Below, in pieces: positions 33,999-42,793 of a stretch of DNA of 64,000 nt; position 1 is the first letter of the stretch, and the number at the start of each line of letters is the position of its first letter. The stretch lies in contig NZ_LDIG01000050.1 of the NCBI RefSeq assembly GCF_015845845.1, positions 1-64,000 on the forward strand. The letters are read 5' to 3'. Source of the DNA: Paenibacillus dendritiformis (GTDB lineage: Bacteria; Bacillota; Bacilli; Paenibacillales; Paenibacillaceae). The translations under genes and the position numbers were made by a program. Below the pieces are notes generated by a model. The model had not been told where the DNA came from and ran no database searches. It worked only from the letters and a program-made list of their open reading frames with translations.

Positions 33999-36041
33999 TT
34001 AGAACAACCCGCCTTCGCGGTATAACCCTTGAAAGGCGTGGTACAGCATATATGCCGCTTCCCGGCGCAGCAGCGGATCCGCGGCACGGACATCGATGCG
34101 GCCGTCTGGGCCTGGAACGGTATCCGGACCGAACAACTGGCGGGCCGCGATGCTCTGAACCGCTTCCGCCGCCCAGGAATCGGCTGTCCCGGCAAGCGCC
34201 GCCTCGGAAGGCTTCGCCGGAGCGACCTGGACGAGCGTCCGCCACAGGATGGCTGCCGCTTCCTGCCGGCTGATCGCGCGATCCGGTTCGTATGCGCCGC
34301 CGGCCGCGCCCTTGATGATTCCGCGCTCTGCCAATGTATTGATATGCCTCAGGTGCGGGTTGGCTTCGATATCCGTAAATGCGGCCGCGCCCCTGGACAG
34401 CGGCAGATCGAGCATGCCGGTCAGCAGGCGGGCGAATTCGCCCCGGGTCACTGCTTCCTCGCTATCGGGCCCAAGATCCGCCTGCCCCTTCAGCACGCCC
34501 AGCTTCTGCAGTTGTTCCATCGCATCGCGGTAAGGCTGAGCGGCCGGGATGCCGGTGATAGGGGACTGCTCCGGAGTCTTCACCGCCATGCTGTACGGAT
34601 TCAGATACATCATATATCCGATCGAGCCATCCTCCCGCTCCTTGAATGCCATGGTCAATCCATAGTCATCGATGAACAGCAGCCGATCGATCTGCCGCAT
34701 TTCCACTTTGCCGCCAACGCTGTCCTCGACGAGCAGCTTGCCATCGTCGGATGCGGCAATGCGGGTCAGGTTCATTCCTTTGCGCGCGTCGCGGTAGAGG
34801 CCGGCGAACCGCTCCAGCTCCGGGCGGCTCGGCTTAAGGAAGACCGGATTGGCCGACTCTTCAGGAAAGAAGCGGTTCATGAATGCCTGCATGAACTCCA
34901 CTCGCAAATGGGAGTTTTTCGTATTATAGGCGATAAAGACTCCGACTTTCTCTTCCGGCAGCAGCCACATCCACGAAGAGAATCCGTCCGTGTCTCCCGC
35001 TTTTTCGATCACGTGCCGTCCATTATGCAGCGGATGCAGCGCCGCTTCGAACCCATAGGTCATATTGGGCTTTTTCGGGTGGATGGCATACTGGAAGCGG
35101 TGCATCTCCTTTGCCGCCGTTCCGGATAGAATACGATGGCCATCGAGCTCGCCGCCGTTCAGATGGGCCATCATGAACCTGGCCATGTCGCGAGAGGTCG
35201 AATGCATGCTTCCGTGCGGAGCGATGGTCGGCGTATAGGCGTAGGGTGCGATCGCCTGGCCCGAAGAGTCATAGCCGACGGCCATGGCGGATCGGGTGCC
35301 CGGATCCAGGACGAAGCCGGAATGCGTCATGCCCAATGGCTTGAATATATTGTTCTCCATATATTGCTCGAACGGCATGTCCGAGACCTGCTCGACAATA
35401 TAGCCCTGCAGCAGATTGGCAATGTTGTCATATTTGAACATCTCGCCCGACTTCCGCACGACGGACGGCATGCGCTCCCGAAGATATTGCTCCATCGATG
35501 TATATTGGTCAAAATCGGTATGGATATCCTTCGCATCCATATCCGTATAATCGAAGCCGGTTGTATGGGTCAGCAAATGCTTGACCGTTACCGGTTCCTT
35601 GAACGGATTGTTCAGCTTCAAGCCTTCGCCCAAGTAAGCTTCGATATTGTCATCCAGCCCGATCCGGCCTTGATCGGCGAGCTGCATGACCGCTGTCGCA
35701 GTAACCGATTTGCTGATGGAGGCAATCCGGACGACCGTATCCGCCGTCATCGGTATCCGTTTCTCGGCGTTCGCCATGCCATACCCTTTATCGAGAAGAA
35801 CCTGATTGTTCTTCACAATGGCAACGACCGCGCCGGGAGCGCCGGACGAGCGAAAAGAATCGCTTGCAAAAAACGCATCCGCAAATGCCTCCACTTCCTT
35901 CAGAACGCTGGGACCGAATGGCTCGGTTGGCGGCTTCGTTCCGATGTTCTGAGTCCCCTGTGCCGCGGCGGACGGACCGAACGCCATGACGGCGGCAAGC
36001 GCCAGCGTGAGAACGCGGGCCGCCATGTTTCTTTGCTTCAC
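33999..36041 (-). CDS. Beta-lactamase-fold serine hydrolase with C-terminal S-layer homology domains
   Basis: This gene encodes 680 residues from GTG 36041 (AAGGGG 8 bases upstream). There is a signal peptide (residues 1-~28). The catalytic domain (about 45-380) is of the class C beta-lactamase/penicillin-binding type, with Ser-x-x-Lys in ASISKS (Ser108, Lys111), KYDN as the Tyr-x-Asn, and a later KAGDTDG loop in place of KTG. A connecting beta domain follows. From residue ~480 come about three SLH repeats (YRDAMEQLQKLGVLKG, FTDIEANPHLRHINTLAERG), which tether proteins to the cell wall. A secreted, wall-bound esterase or D-peptidase is likely. No damage is seen. Confidence 0.9.
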   Translation of the reverse strand: MKQRNMAARVLTLALAAVMAFGPSAAAQGTQNIGTKPPTEPFGPSVLKEVEAFADAFFASDSFRSSGAPGAVVAIVKNNQVLLDKGYGMANAEKRIPMTADTVVRIASISKSVTATAVMQLADQGRIGLDDNIEAYLGEGLKLNNPFKEPVTVKHLLTHTTGFDYTDMDAKDIHTDFDQYTSMEQYLRERMPSVVRKSGEMFKYDNIANLLQGYIVEQVSDMPFEQYMENNIFKPLGMTHSGFVLDPGTRSAMAVGYDSSGQAIAPYAYTPTIAPHGSMHSTSRDMARFMMAHLNGGELDGHRILSGTAAKEMHRFQYAIHPKKPNMTYGFEAALHPLHNGRHVIEKAGDTDGFSSWMWLLPEEKVGVFIAYNTKNSHLRVEFMQAFMNRFFPEESANPVFLKPSRPELERFAGLYRDARKGMNLTRIAASDDGKLLVEDSVGGKVEMRQIDRLLFIDDYGLTMAFKEREDGSIGYMMYLNPYSMAVKTPEQSPITGIPAAQPYRDAMEQLQKLGVLKGQADLGPDSEEAVTRGEFARLLTGMLDLPLSRGAAAFTDIEANPHLRHINTLAERGIIKGAAGGAYEPDRAISRQEAAAILWRTLVQVAPAKPSEAALAGTADSWAAEAVQSIAARQLFGPDTVPGPDGRIDVRAADPLLRREAAYMLYHAFQGLYREGGLF

Positions 36042-36459
36042 TGTTTTTTTCCCCTTTCTCCAAGCCTTGGTCGAGTATAACCGCTGACGCGGCGTCGCTT
36101 TCAACCCCCAATATGCAGCATGGAAAAAGAATGTTGTCCGGTTGCGGCCGGGCGGCAGAGGAAGGCATGCGGCTGGCGCTGTGCGATTGCGCCATCGCGG
36201 ACACCGCCCTATAATGAAAATGCGATGGGAGGATTCTCCCAACCGCTTTTCTTATCGAACGCAAGAAAGGGTGATCGTATGTTTTTTCCATCGGCCATCA
36301 TCTTCCGAACGCTCCATGCAACGTCTGCACGATAACAGATGGCGATAGCTGCATGGAGCTATTGTTAAAATATCGCCGATATTCATTCTGACGGGCTATT
36401 TTGTTTTGACGGCAGACTTGCGATCCTTACGATTTTCATAAGATAAGGAGCAAGTTGGA
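36042..36459. other. Divergent intergenic region
   Basis: These 418 bases lie between the SLH serine hydrolase and the GNAT gene. Short ORFs (36120-36348) have no ribosome site or family match. An interrupted GCATGGAGC / GCTCCATGC inverted repeat spans about 36309-36360 (loop ~30 bases), without a T-run. Nothing else is seen. Confidence 0.45.
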
Positions 36460-37278
36460 ATGAAAGAAATGCATCAACGGATTTCCGCTTACATTCAAAA
36501 TAATTTTATGGATAAAGTCTCGTTTGTCGCTCGGGAGAGCGAAGGCATGTCCGTGCAGGCAACGGAGCAATATCTGCTGGTCGATTGCGGCATGCCCGCG
36601 GATACGTTCAATATTGGCGTTCTGCGGGCAGATGACGCCGGATCAGAGTGCGCTGTGCGGCAGATGACGGATTATTTTGCGGCGCGTGCGTTCCCGATGT
36701 CGCTATGGTGCTGGGAGCCGCTGGGCGGAAGACCCCGGCTTGCGATTGAAAATGCCGGGCTAAGTCAGGCGGAGATCAATGAGGGCATGTATGCGTACGC
36801 GGAGGATCTGTCGCCGGAAGCGCAGATGCCGGAGGGCTTTACCGTGAAGCAGGTTCGGACTCCGGGGGAAGTGCGGCAATTTGGAGCGGTCCTGTCGTCT
36901 TTGTTCGGGGACGGCAGCGAAGCCAAGCATGTCAACCTGTACTATGATCGGCTTGCCGAATCGCCGCTATGGACCCGGCCTGAGATGGCATTGTATATCG
37001 GAGTGCTGAGCGATGGCACGCCTGTGAGCGTTGGCTCGACCATACGCAGCCGGGACAGCGTCGGCATATACGATATCGCGACCTTGGACGAATACCGGAA
37101 GCGAGGCTTCGGCTCGGCGATGTTCCATCATATTGTGTCCGACATCTTGACCTGGCATGACGGTCTTATCGTCCTGCAAGCTTCCGAAGCGGGAGCAGGC
37201 CTGTACAAGCGGGCGGGCTTCCGCCCGGTATGCGCCATTCGGGTCTTTGAGAACCGGCATGGAATGGAGTTGAACTGA
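36460..37278 (+). CDS. GNAT-family N-acetyltransferase
   Basis: This gene encodes 272 residues with AAGGAG upstream. The N-terminal ~125 residues are a diverged domain. The C-terminal GNAT domain (from residue ~125) has GIYDIATLDEYRKRGFGSAM, the acetyl-CoA pyrophosphate loop (R-x-x-G-x-G/A), and ends with LYKRAGFRPVCAIRVFE. Substrate unknown. A terminator follows at 37319. Confidence 0.9.
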   Translation: MKEMHQRISAYIQNNFMDKVSFVARESEGMSVQATEQYLLVDCGMPADTFNIGVLRADDAGSECAVRQMTDYFAARAFPMSLWCWEPLGGRPRLAIENAGLSQAEINEGMYAYAEDLSPEAQMPEGFTVKQVRTPGEVRQFGAVLSSLFGDGSEAKHVNLYYDRLAESPLWTRPEMALYIGVLSDGTPVSVGSTIRSRDSVGIYDIATLDEYRKRGFGSAMFHHIVSDILTWHDGLIVLQASEAGAGLYKRAGFRPVCAIRVFENRHGMELN

Positions 37279-37318
37279 ATAGGCGTTGACATCGCGGCCC
37301 GTGAATGCGGGCATCGGA

Positions 37319-37356
37319 GCCCCTTCCTGGATCTGCGGATCAGGAAGGGGCGTTTT
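37319..37356 (+). terminator. Rho-independent terminator after the GNAT gene
   Basis: GCCCCTTCCTG (37319-37329) and CAGGAAGGGGC (37341-37351) form a perfect 11-bp stem followed by GTTTTTC. Confidence 0.93.
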
Positions 37357-37448
37357 TCGTTCCTGTTTCAATTTTTTCCAATTTATTTGAACCGATCGCG
37401 CTGGCAGATCGTACTAAGTGTTAGATACACAATAAAGGAGGAACTGGA

Positions 37449-39529
37449 ATGAAGAAAAGACTTTCTTGGGTGCTCGCCGCATTGCTTGCGCTGTCCATGA
37501 TCATGCCCTCAGCTGCGATGGCTTCCCCGGCAGCCAGCAGCCCTGTCGCGGCGGCCGCCCAAGGCTTGGAGAAGATCGCGGCCGAGAAGGCGGCGCTGCT
37601 CACCGAATCGTACGGCACGGTCAGCGTCCAGTATGCGCTCATTGACAATGGCAAGCTCATCGTGTCCGGTCAGACCGGCAGGAATGATATGGAAGGGAAG
37701 AAGCCGTTACCAAGGATACGATGTATGCGATCGGATCGACGAGCAAAGTGTTTACGGCCGCTGCCGTCATGAAACTGGCAGACGAAGGGAAGATCGATCT
37801 CGATGCGCCCTTGGTCCAGTACATTCCAGACTTCACGATGAAGGATGAGCGGTACAAGCAGATTACGCCGCGCATGCTGCTCAACCATTCCTCCGGTTTG
37901 CAAGGCTCCAGCCTTGCAAGTTCTTTTTTGTTCGAGGACAATGACACCTATGCGCACGATAACTTGCTGAAGCAATTATCCGCCCAGAAGCTGAAGGCGG
38001 ATCCGGGAGCGTTCTCGGTCTACTCCAACGACGGATTTACGCTGGCCGAGATTCTGGTAGAGAGAGTCAGCGGCATGGATTTTACCGCATTTATTCACCA
38101 ATATTTTACCGAACCATTGCAGATGACCCATACCAAAACACCGCAGGACGATCTGAAAGGTTACGAAATGGCCGGGCTTTATTTCCCAGTCTATCCAGGA
38201 CAGCTTCCGAACGAGACCGTCAATGCAATCGGGTCTGGAGGGATTTATTCCACGGCGGAAGATCTGGCTCGCTTCTCGCAATTGTTTACGGGCCGGGCGA
38301 ACGGCATCCTTTCCGACCAGGCGGTACAGTCGATGGCACAGGAGGAGTACAGGAAGGGGATGTGGCCGGAAGAGACGGATAGTGACTTCAACTACGGCCT
38401 GGGTTGGGACAGCGTGAAGTTGTTCCCGTTCAACCGGTATGGAATGACAGGCTTGGCCAAGGGCGGGGACACGGTGCTGTATCATGCGTCACTTGTCGTG
38501 CTTCCGGAGCAGGACATGGCGGCGGCGGTGTTGTCCTCCGGCGGCTCCAGTGTGTTGAACCAACTGCTGGCGAGCGAATTGCTGCTGCATGCGCTCAAAG
38601 AAAAGGGAGCAATCAAAGCCTTCAAGCCGGAAAAGTCCTTCGGCAAGCCGGTCAAGGCGAAGATGCCCCCACAGGTGGCGAAGTATGCAGGCTATTACGG
38701 CCTTTCCGGCCAGAATATCCGGATAGATATTAAGAAAAACGGAGAGCTGACCCTGCCGGTGAGCTTTATAATGGACAATTCGAAGGAAAAATATGTGTAT
38801 ACGGCGGATGGAAGTTTTGTCAACGAGAACGGAACTTCCAAGGTCAGCTTCGTCACGGAGAAGAATGGACGCACTTACCCGTGGTTAAGAGAATATGTGA
38901 CGATGCCGGGACTCGGGCAGATTGCCGCATCCTACTACGCTGCCGAGAAGCTGGAAAAGCATGAACTGCCGAAGGAGACGGCCCGCGCTTGGGCGAAGCG
39001 GGAAGGAATGACGTTCTATCTTGTGAACGAGAAGTATACTTCCGTCGTGTACCTCATGATGGAACCGACGGTACAGATTGCCCGTACTGACGAACTGCCG
39101 GGCTATCTGGGGGACAAAAAAATAACGGGACCGAACACGGCAGCGAGCCAGCTTCAGATCCCGGTGATGATGGGCCGGGATCTGGCTGAATCCCGCTTCT
39201 TCACGCAGCATGGCTCTGAATATATGGAGACGGCCGGCAGATTGTATGTGAGCGGGGCGAAGGTAAAGCCGATCCACGCAGGCAAACAATCCAAGGTCAC
39301 GCTGCAAGCGGACGGGCATGCCAAATGGTTCACGGTTCCGAAATCGGCCGCGGGCAAGACGATGACCGTTGCGCTCCCGGCGAAGGGCGCGTTCGCGGTT
39401 TATGACGAGCAGGGCCAGTGCGTGAACTTCACGGTCGTCAGCGGCAATAACGAAGTGACGCTGCCGGAGAACGGCACGATCGTATTCGCCGGGGCTCCAG
39501 GCTCGGAATTCGGCATCGCATTGAAATAA
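37449..39529 (+). pseudogene. Secreted beta-lactamase-fold serine hydrolase, frameshifted before the active site
   Basis: The start ATG (AAAGGAGG site) opens a signal peptide ending in MPSAAMASPA and the first strands (VSVQYALIDNGKLIVSGQTG). That frame runs out at 37772. From about 37698 the +1 frame continues the same protein as EAVTKDTMYAIGSTSKVFTA to a stop at 39529. It carries Ser-x-x-Lys (STSK), YSNDGF as the Tyr-x-Asn, and a long C-terminal region of beta domains. Losing one G in AAG(G)AAGCC near 37698-37702 restores a single ~690-residue reading frame. No SLH repeats are seen, unlike the neighbour at 33999. As drawn, no full-length enzyme is made; a sequencing error at this one site is possible. 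Confidence 0.85.
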
Positions 39530-39536
39530 CCGTACG

Positions 39537-39582
39537 AAAAAAACCAGTAAGACACAATGAGATGTGTTTTACTGGTTTTTGC
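39537..39582. terminator. Bidirectional terminator between convergent genes
   Basis: AAACCAGTAA and ACACA arms (39541-39556) pair with TGTGT and TTACTGGTTT (39563-39578). A-runs lie on the left and T-runs on the right, so it can act in both directions. Confidence 0.9.
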
Positions 39583-39589
39583 GTTTCCT

Positions 39590-39862
39590 TTATTCTTCGT
39601 ACGGATCTTCCTCCGCATATTCATCCAGTTCAGCCGCGATTTTCTCCTTCACGCGGTCAAGACATTCGTTCACGGAACGCGCCGTAACGCGCTTGCCATT
39701 GACGAGCGCATAAGGCTGCCGGGCACACAGGCCGCACAGCGACAGACATTCCATGCGGAGGACGGGAATGTCCGGGTTTTCCGCTTCGAACTGCTCCAGA
39801 GCGTCAGAATTGATGCCGTTATTGGCGCAGACTTCCACGATGACGAAGCCCATATTGTTCAT
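39590..39862 (-). CDS. DUF1450 protein (YuzB-like)
   Basis: This gene encodes 90 residues. ATG 39862 follows a GGGGGG site. It is a thioredoxin/ferredoxin-like fold with Cys in IVEVCANNG and three in MECLSLCGLCARQPYALVNG, then RVTARSVNECLDRV. The cysteine pattern resembles 2Fe-2S thioredoxin-like ferredoxins, but cluster binding in YuzB has not been shown to my knowledge. The C-terminus is very acidic. It overlaps the stop of the upstream regulator by four bases (ATGA), so the pair is co-translated. Confidence 0.88.
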   Translation of the reverse strand: MNNMGFVIVEVCANNGINSDALEQFEAENPDIPVLRMECLSLCGLCARQPYALVNGKRVTARSVNECLDRVKEKIAAELDEYAEEDPYEE

Positions 39863-40524
39863 GATGTTCCCCCCTTGGCTGACTGGATTCCGCCATTGGC
39901 CGCCTGGATTCGGTAGACGCACTTCCTGTCTCCGTTGGCCAGACAGGACGTCCGTTCCACTTCCGCTCCGAGCAAATCCTCGAACACCCGGAGCTCGCAA
40001 GCGCAGGCATGGTTATACTGATTCGCAATTCGGGCAATCGGGCAATTGTATTCGGTCAAGACGAATTCGTTCTCGCTTATTTTATCCCAATCGGCCATAT
40101 AGCCGCTCTCATTCTGAATATCGGACAGCAGCGCGACCTTATCGGCGAGATCCTTTCCGCGCAGGCGGGACTCGTATTGTTCGAACAAGGAGCGCTGCCG
40201 GAGATCGAACAAGCGGTTCACCTTGTCTTCTCCGGAATCGCGAGCCAGCTCGGCCAGGAGCTCCAAGGCGACGGCATGATATTTCTTCGGAAAATAATCA
40301 TCGGCGCCCGGAGTCAAACGATAGACGGCCATCGGACGTCCCATCGGCTGGCGGACGGTGCCGGATTCGATCAAATGATCGCGTTCCAGCGTATTCAAGT
40401 GCCGGCGCACTGCCATCAAGGTGATTCCCAGCCGCTCGCTCATCGCTTTGGCGCTCAGCTCGCCGTCTGTCTTCAGCATGTTCATGATTTTCTCGCGCGT
40501 CGAGAGCGGCGCGTTATTCATCAT
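39859..40524 (-). CDS. SufR-like iron-sulfur-type transcriptional regulator (DeoR/ArsR-like HTH)
   Basis: This gene encodes 221 residues. The N-terminal winged HTH (STREKIMNMLKTDGELSAKA, RLGITLMAVRRHLNTLERD) is followed by a sensor domain. Its C-terminal part has Cys in YNCPIARIANQ, two in HACACELRVFE, and more in RTSCLANGDRKCVYRI. Cyanobacterial SufR uses a very similar set of cysteines to hold a 4Fe-4S cluster and control Fe-S assembly genes. Cluster binding here is inferred from the spacing. It lies upstream of, and overlaps, DUF1450; trhO ends 17 bases upstream of it on the same strand's 5' side. Confidence 0.85.
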   Translation of the reverse strand: MMNNAPLSTREKIMNMLKTDGELSAKAMSERLGITLMAVRRHLNTLERDHLIESGTVRQPMGRPMAVYRLTPGADDYFPKKYHAVALELLAELARDSGEDKVNRLFDLRQRSLFEQYESRLRGKDLADKVALLSDIQNESGYMADWDKISENEFVLTEYNCPIARIANQYNHACACELRVFEDLLGAEVERTSCLANGDRKCVYRIQAANGGIQSAKGGTS

Positions 40525-40541
40525 GGGCCATCACCGCCTTA

Positions 40542-41441
40542 TTAGCGGACTGCTGCCGCGGAGGCCGAGTCATGCTCCCGGCATTCCTCGGAGCAATACC
40601 CTTCGTACTTATCTTGGCATGCATCGCAGCACAGATGCTGGCGATGGCAGGTATCATCCGCGCAGTTGATATAATTTTCGGTCGGCTGGCCGCAATGATA
40701 GCAGGTGCCCACGACGACGTTCTCGTCCGTATGGTTGATCGGAAACGAGATCCGTTCGTCGAACACATAGCAGCTTCCATCGAATAGCCGGCCTTGCGTA
40801 GCCGGGTCTTTGCCGTAAGTGACGATGCCGCCGTCCAATTGATATACATCCTCGAAGCCTTCCTTGCGCATGACGGCGGTCAGCATCTCGCACCGGATTC
40901 CCCCCGTGCAGTACGTAAGGATGGTCTTGTCTTTATGCTCCTTCATATTCTCCCGAAGCCAACCGGGGAATTCCCGGAAGCTGTCCACGTCCGGACGAAT
41001 CGCGTTCCGGAAATGGCCCAGATCATACTCATAGCCGCTCCGTCCGTCCAGCACGATGACATCGTCACGCTGCAGATATTGCTGGAACTCGGCCGGACTT
41101 AGCCGTCCGCCTCCATCGGTATTGGGGTCCAGCTTCTGGTCGTAACGAAGCGTAACCAGTTCCTTTTTGTGACGCACGAACAGCTTTTTGAAGGCATGCC
41201 CGTCGCTCTCGTCCACCTTGAACAGCAGATCGCCGAACAGAGGATGGCCGTGCATATCGGCCATATACCGTTCGGTCTGCTCCACTGTTCCGGACAGCGT
41301 GCCGTTGATTCCTTCGCTCGCAATCAGAATGCGCCCCTTGACGCCGAGATCCTTGCAATATTGCAGATGTTCGGCCGCAAAGGCTTCCGCGTCGGGAATC
41401 GCAACATATTTATAAAAAAGAAGCACTCGGTAGTCTTTCAT
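40542..41441 (-). CDS. trhO: tRNA uridine(34) hydroxylase TrhO (rhodanese-like)
   Basis: This gene encodes 299 residues, the standard length. The N-terminal acylphosphatase-like domain (VLLFYKYVAIPD, ILIASEGINGTLSGT) is followed by a rhodanese domain with active-site Cys178 in TYCTGGIRCEM (second Cys184). The C-terminal cysteine-rich region (GTCYHCGQPTENY, CHRQHLCCDACQDKYEGYC) probably binds zinc. TrhO/YceA proteins carry out oxygen-dependent 5-hydroxylation of the wobble uridine in several tRNAs. It is the first gene of a minus-strand run with the SufR-like regulator and DUF1450; the 17-base gap suggests one transcript. Confidence 0.95.
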   Translation of the reverse strand: MKDYRVLLFYKYVAIPDAEAFAAEHLQYCKDLGVKGRILIASEGINGTLSGTVEQTERYMADMHGHPLFGDLLFKVDESDGHAFKKLFVRHKKELVTLRYDQKLDPNTDGGGRLSPAEFQQYLQRDDVIVLDGRSGYEYDLGHFRNAIRPDVDSFREFPGWLRENMKEHKDKTILTYCTGGIRCEMLTAVMRKEGFEDVYQLDGGIVTYGKDPATQGRLFDGSCYVFDERISFPINHTDENVVVGTCYHCGQPTENYINCADDTCHRQHLCCDACQDKYEGYCSEECREHDSASAAAVR

Positions 41442-41777
41442 CGTGCCTGCTCATTCCTTTCAGTGTGGGTGTCTGTCAACAAGAAGAGCGGAAGAGAGAG
41501 GGGAACCTCTGTCTTCCGCCGCAATTCCGTTGCATAAATGAAGCTTGCCAATGCTTGTCAATTGCAATAAATCATATTCTAACGAGCGGCACATACATAG
41601 TCAACATAGAAGTTGATAATGTATCTATAGGTTAGGATGGAAGATGTCCGCCGCGCTCCTCGAATTGACAAAGCCGATACGTGTAGTTCATAATTATTAT
41701 ACATTAATGTTGTAAAAGTATCAAAACCATGATATGGATGTCGAACGTAGTGATAGTGGAGAGAGGGAGTGTCGGGC
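41442..41777. other. Divergent intergenic region, A+T-rich
   Basis: These 336 bases lie between trhO and the flavin reductase gene. The palindrome ACATTAATGT is at about 41701-41710, and A+T-rich stretches suitable for promoters flank it. No clear -35/-10 pair, gene or terminator was found. Confidence 0.4.
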
Positions 41778-42314
41778 ATGAAATTACTCGGTATATCAGG
41801 AACGATCGTTGGTTCGAAGACCGGAATCGCGGTGCAGAGCGCATTGCAGGCGGCGAAGCAATTCCATCCCGACATCGAGACCGAATATCTCGATATGAAG
41901 GATTATCAGGTCCAGTTCTGCGACGGGAGAGATCCGTCGGCGTATACGGGGGATACGAAGACCGTTATTGATATCGTGTCCTCCGCGGATTGCTATATCA
42001 TCGGGACGCCGATTTTTCAGTCCTCGATTACGGGCGTGCTGAAAAATCTGTTCGACTTGGTTCCGACCGCGGCCTTGTACAATAAAGTGATGGGATTTGT
42101 CGCGACGGGCGGCACGTATCAGCATTACCTCGTCGTCGAAAATCAGTTGAAGCCGATCGCCGGTTATTTGCGGGCGTTCGTCGCCCCAAGCTACGTTTAT
42201 TTGCATGACGATCATTTCAACGCGGAGCGGCAGATCGCCGATCCGGATGTTCGCGACAGACTGGAGAGACTTGCCCGCGAAGTCGTATTCATGAATCAGA
42301 AGCTGAAAGGTTGA
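41778..42314 (+). CDS. NADPH-dependent FMN reductase-family protein
   Basis: This gene encodes 178 residues. ATG 41778 sits 8-9 bases after GGGAG; GTG 41769 is the alternative. It has a flavodoxin-like fold with the FMN phosphate loop LLGISGTIVGSKTG, TPIFQSSITGVLKNLFDLV and FVATGGTYQHYLV. It reduces FMN with NAD(P)H to feed flavin-dependent monooxygenases or other reductases; the SsuE-like branch is probable. It appears single, with the thrS T-box leader downstream. Confidence 0.92.
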   Translation: MKLLGISGTIVGSKTGIAVQSALQAAKQFHPDIETEYLDMKDYQVQFCDGRDPSAYTGDTKTVIDIVSSADCYIIGTPIFQSSITGVLKNLFDLVPTAALYNKVMGFVATGGTYQHYLVVENQLKPIAGYLRAFVAPSYVYLHDDHFNAERQIADPDVRDRLERLAREVVFMNQKLKG

Positions 42315-42385
42315 ACCCCGCCGTATCAGGCATTGGAGCAGCTCGCGAACGATATTTTGCAGAAAAATCAGCGTGAGCAAGGGAC

Positions 42386-42415
42386 TTGACTTTTTTTGAA
42401 ATGCGCGTGTAATAT
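42386..42415 (+). promoter_or_regulatory. Promoter of the T-box-thrS unit
   Basis: TTGACT (42386-42391) and TAATAT (42410-42415) are 18 bases apart, about 20 bases before the T-box stem I. Confidence 0.75.
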
Positions 42416-42429
42416 TAATTCCCATATTC

Positions 42430-42738
42430 ACAAGGCGATGACCAAAGACATGATTCCCTGCACGGGCTGTCCAGAGAGAGAGGCGCATGCTGCAAGCTTC
42501 TTCGGCTACGGTTGCGGCATTACCCCTTTGCAGCCGTGGCGTTGAACCCGTCGAGCGAATCACGCGCGGCGGCAGTAAGCGGCAGCGTCTCATCCTCGTT
42601 ACCGGATGTCCAATGAAGGATCTTGCATCTGCATGGCTAATGAAGCGAAGCGGCCAGGCGGCCATGCGAGGTCGAAGTAGGGTGGAACCACGAGCGGAAC
42701 GCACTCGTCCCTGTCAGGGAGAGCTGCGTTTTTTTGCG
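42430..42738 (+). promoter_or_regulatory. T-box riboswitch leader of thrS
   Basis: The T-box itself, AGGGTGGAACCACG, is at 42679-42692. A terminator hairpin (AACGCA with inner TCCCT/AGGGA, 42699-42727) and a 7-T run follow. The CCAGAGAGAG sequence at 42471-42480 is the usual stem I element. An ACC near 42522 could be the threonine specifier codon, but I did not fold the stem. Uncharged threonine tRNA would stabilise the antiterminator and switch the gene on. All visible parts of the leader are intact although the gene it controls is broken. Confidence 0.9.
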
Positions 42739-42793
42739 TTCCCGCGTGCGTTCATCAAGCTTGGACCAGTATGGAGGAAAGGGAGGCTGAAGC

